A stretch of 64,000 nucleotides of DNA from Alistipes putredinis DSM 17216 (GTDB lineage Bacteria; Bacteroidota; Bacteroidia; Bacteroidales; Rikenellaceae). Positions 61,378 to 64,000 of the stretch are shown piece by piece. The stretch's first letter is position 1. Every line of letters starts with the position of its first letter. The DNA lies in NCBI RefSeq assembly GCF_000154465.1, contig NZ_DS499577.1, positions 742,013 through 806,012 on the forward strand, given 5' to 3'. Below the pieces are notes generated by a model, which was not told the DNA's origin, made no database searches, and saw only the letters and a program-made list of their open reading frames with translations. Both the position numbers and the translations under genes were made by a program.

Positions 61378-63351
61378 ATGTCGGTACTTACATTTGATAA
61401 GAAGGAACTGGGAAATCTGGAGTATTCGTTGCAGCGCGAAATGCTGGCTACGGATCGCAGAGGCGGCTATATGAGCACGACCATCGTTTGCTGCAACACG
61501 CGCAAGTATCATGGCCTGATGGTGGCACCCATCGACGACAGCGACCGCGCTTACGTGCTGCTCTCGTCGGTGGATGAAACCGTCGTGCACGACGGGCAAT
61601 CCTTCAACCTGGCGCTGCACCGTTTCCCGGGAACCTATGAACCTCGGGGGCATAAGTACATCACCGATTTCGAATATACGCCGACACCGACGATCACCTA
61701 CCGCGTGGGAAGCATCGTGTTGCGGAAAGAGCTGCTCTGGATACACAACCGCACGCAGTTGATGATCCGCTATACGCTGCTGGAGGCGCCGTCCGATGTC
61801 CGGCTTAGGCTCCGGCCTTTCTTCGCCTTCCGGGACAAACATGCGCTCACGCATGCCAATATGGAGGCCGACGGACGTTCCCGGCCGATTCCGGGCGGGG
61901 TGAAGTGTCGGTTGTATTCCGATTTTCCCTGGCTGTACCTGCAAACCGATTGTCGGGATGCGGAGTTCGTGCCGGCTCCCGACTGGTACTATAATTTCGA
62001 ATACGCCAGAGAGATCGAGCGAGGATACGAGGGAGATGAGGATCTGCTTACGACGGGTTATTTCGAACTCAGTCTCGGTCGGCGGCAAAGCGTGATTTTC
62101 TCTGCGTCCGTCGAAGCCATTCCCGATCCTGCGGCCATCGGCGGAATGTTTGCGGAGGCTCTGAGCGCCCGCAGCCGCAAGGTCGATTTTCTGAGCTGCC
62201 TGCGCCACTCTGCCCGGCAGTTCGTCGTCCGCCGCCGGGACGGGCGGGCCGAGGTGCTGGCCGGGTATCCCTGGTATGGGCAGATCGGACGTCAGACGCT
62301 CGTAGCGCTGCCCGGCATCGCGCTGGAGCAGGGACGCACGGAGGATTGCCTGGATGTGCTCGATACGGTCGTGCGCGGACGCCGGGACGGTATGTTTACG
62401 GGTTCTTTCTCGGCTGCCGAGGCTGCGGATGCTCCGCTTTGGTTTTTCTGGGTGCTTCAGCAGTTGCAGCGGACGCTGGGTGAGGAGGAGATATGGAAGC
62501 GCTACGGTATCGTGATGAAAGAGCTGCTGGCGGCTTATCGCCGGGGCGTCGGCGGCGTGGCCGTGCACGATAACGGTTTGGTGTGGGCCTCGGCGCCCGA
62601 CAAAGCCCTCACCTGGATGAATGCGCTGGCGGGTGGTGTCCCCGTCGTGTCGCGGGACGGGTATCCGGTCGAAATCAACGCACTTTGGTACAACGCCGTG
62701 TGTTATGCCCTTGAGCTGGCTTCCCGTTTCGGCGAGGAGGAGTTCGTCGGCGAGTGGAAAGCGTGGCCCGAGCGGATTCGGAACGCTTTTCGGGAGATGT
62801 TCTGGAGCGGCGACGACGGGTATCTGGCCGATTTCGTAGGTCCTGAAGGGCCGAATCGGTGGATTCGTCCGAATATGGTGGTGGCGTGCGGTTTGGATTA
62901 CAAGATGCTCGATGAGGAGCAGCAGGCTTCGGTGCTTCGGATCGTGGGGCAGCATTTGCTGACACCCAAAGGGCTGCGTTCGCTTTCGCCCCGCAATCCT
63001 CGCTATAAGAACCGCTGCGAGGGCGATGAAGCCGTTCGTGCGGAGGCTTCGATGAACGGCTCCGTATGGGTTTGGCCGCTTTGGTTTTATGTCAAGGCTT
63101 CGTTCGACCTCGGTGGCCGTGAGTTTCTGCCTCGGGCGGAGGAGCTGCTCGCCCGTTTCGGCGAGGAGATTCAGAGTTACGGTATCGGATCGATCAACGA
63201 GCTATTCGACGGCGATCCTCCGCATGCGCCTTGGGGCGCCGTGTCGCAGGCGTGGAGTGTCGGGGCGGTGTTGATGATCCGTGAAACGACCGAACGCTGG
63301 CGTCGTCGCCGGGGACACGGGTTGTTGCCGGGTCTTCGGAAAAAGCGCTAA
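61378..63351 (+). CDS. Glycogen debranching enzyme (amylo-alpha-1,6-glucosidase, GH133)
   Basis: The 657-residue protein removes alpha-1,6 branches from glycogen. The N-terminal domain opens with LEYSLQREMLATDRRGGYMSTTIVCCNTRKYHGLMVAP, typical of the archaeal/bacterial GDE N-terminus. The C-terminal (alpha/alpha)6 barrel has AGYPWYGQIGRQTLVALPGI (usual form FxxWGRDTxIAL), TWMNALAGGVPVVSRDGYPVEINALWYNA (catalytic Asp/Glu region) and SMNGSVWVWPLW. ATG 61378 is the family start. The 235 nt before it has a possible TATCTTTC box near 61229 and no gene. Confidence 0.93.
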   Translation: MSVLTFDKKELGNLEYSLQREMLATDRRGGYMSTTIVCCNTRKYHGLMVAPIDDSDRAYVLLSSVDETVVHDGQSFNLALHRFPGTYEPRGHKYITDFEYTPTPTITYRVGSIVLRKELLWIHNRTQLMIRYTLLEAPSDVRLRLRPFFAFRDKHALTHANMEADGRSRPIPGGVKCRLYSDFPWLYLQTDCRDAEFVPAPDWYYNFEYAREIERGYEGDEDLLTTGYFELSLGRRQSVIFSASVEAIPDPAAIGGMFAEALSARSRKVDFLSCLRHSARQFVVRRRDGRAEVLAGYPWYGQIGRQTLVALPGIALEQGRTEDCLDVLDTVVRGRRDGMFTGSFSAAEAADAPLWFFWVLQQLQRTLGEEEIWKRYGIVMKELLAAYRRGVGGVAVHDNGLVWASAPDKALTWMNALAGGVPVVSRDGYPVEINALWYNAVCYALELASRFGEEEFVGEWKAWPERIRNAFREMFWSGDDGYLADFVGPEGPNRWIRPNMVVACGLDYKMLDEEQQASVLRIVGQHLLTPKGLRSLSPRNPRYKNRCEGDEAVRAEASMNGSVWVWPLWFYVKASFDLGGREFLPRAEELLARFGEEIQSYGIGSINELFDGDPPHAPWGAVSQAWSVGAVLMIRETTERWRRRRGHGLLPGLRKKR

Positions 63352-63681
63352 AGGATGCGAAGGAAAAGAACTTGCCGCCGCGTAAGGTGTCCGAAATTTT
63401 TTCTGTCGGCCCGGGCAGGCCGGGATGGAGGTTGCCGGGAGGGGCGACCGGTGTTTCGCGAAGTCGAATAAGTTACGAAATGAAACGTGATTATATACTT
63501 TGAGTGTACCTTTTCGGGGGCGCAGTGTCCCAAATTCCCTCCGAGAAGCGGATTTAGGGGAAGGGTGCATGGCGGACACGGTTTCGGGCCGCGAATAAGC
63601 ACTCCTCGGATTCGATGCTGCGACCGTCGGATAAGGGTACATGGAAAGATATAATTGTTAGAATAAAAAAATAGAATACAA

Positions 63682-64000
63682 ATGAGAGTGTTGATGTTCG
63701 GTTGGGAGTTTCCTCCCCATATCGCCGGCGGGCTGGGTACGGCCTGCTACGGTATGACGCGCGGTCTTGCACGCAACGGTGTGGAGGTCGTTTTCGTCAT
63801 GCCGCGTGCCTATGGCGACGAGGACCAGCGCTTCGTCCGCGTGGTGAATGCGAGCGACGTGGAAACGATCGGTACGCGCGATCATGAGTTTTCCGAAGAG
63901 CTGCTCGAGAAGGTTTCGTTCATCCACATCGATTCGAACATGTTGCCCTACATCTCTCCGGAGGAGTATGCCGCCTACCACGACGAGTTCGTTCGCAGCG
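63682..64000 (+). CDS. GT4-family glycosyltransferase / glycogen synthase (partial)
   Basis: The first 106 residues are present before the window ends. MRVLMFGWEFPPHIAGGLGTACYGMTRGLARNGVEVVFVMPRAYGDEDQ is the start of a GT-B fold transferase with the GGLG nucleotide-binding turn, as in bacterial glycogen/starch synthases of the GT4/GT5 type found next to debranching enzymes in Bacteroidota. It probably makes alpha-glucan. The 330 nt upstream (63352-63681) contains no gene and no clear consensus promoter. Confidence 0.85.
   Translation, partial: MRVLMFGWEFPPHIAGGLGTACYGMTRGLARNGVEVVFVMPRAYGDEDQRFVRVVNASDVETIGTRDHEFSEELLEKVSFIHIDSNMLPYISPEEYAAYHDEFVRS

Noticed and set aside
1..64000. CRISPR arrays, rRNA operons, insertion sequences
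   Set aside because: No regularly spaced repeats, rRNA-like sequence or transposase gene seen.

Overview
The window looks like chromosome from a high-GC gut Bacteroidota, most likely Alistipes or another member of the Rikenellaceae. This is inferred from gene content and from repeated -7 boxes of the Bacteroidota type (TAnnTTTG); no marker-gene search was possible. Core genes use TGA, TAA and TAG as ordinary stops, so the host uses the standard bacterial code.

Layout. (1) 1-5893: the integrase end of an integrative element (E1) beside tRNA-Thr(CGU); its other end lies off the left edge. (2) 5894-27112: core chromosome with a TPR protein, a U32 peptidase-family protein, polyprenyl synthase, ROK kinase, a coiled-coil protein, a DUF3108 protein, recG, ispG-wbqC, a GH2 protein, a DMT permease and an RND efflux operon. 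(3) 27113-38007: a complete second element (E2, about 10.9 kb) between tRNA-Gly(GCC) and a rearranged tRNA-Gly copy. (4) 38008-64000: core chromosome with an AraC regulator, a small phage-like lysis cassette, an MBL-fold protein, gpmA, a 2-hydroxyacid dehydrogenase, an MFS exporter, mutY, an AspT-type transporter, free-Met-sulfoxide reductase, an OmpA protein, class II RNR, RidA, a META lipoprotein, hemW and a glycogen cluster that runs off the right edge.

E1 and E2 share a nearly identical 4.3-kb module in opposite orientation: an SF2 helicase-like gene, a roughly 590-bp non-coding control region with spaced repeats, a 279-aa gene and a 177/179-aa gene. Their integrases differ over most of their length but are identical over the last 56 residues. 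They also have different candidate arm-site repeats and sit at different tRNA genes. No relaxase, capsid or conjugation gene is visible, so these look like compact non-conjugative elements. E2 carries AT-rich cargo of small unknown proteins, lipoproteins, an FtsZ-like protein and a structured non-coding stretch.

The main finding is the helicase gene. In both copies it is one uninterrupted 1,791-nt frame except for four in-frame TGA codons at identical positions, with no TAA, TAG or frameshift. Motif I lies before the first TGA, motifs II and III between the first and second, and motifs V and VI between the second and third. Only translation through TGA, plausibly as Trp, gives a complete helicase. 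The integrases and other genes of the same elements use TGA as a normal stop, so this suggests a gene-specific recoding or translational switch.
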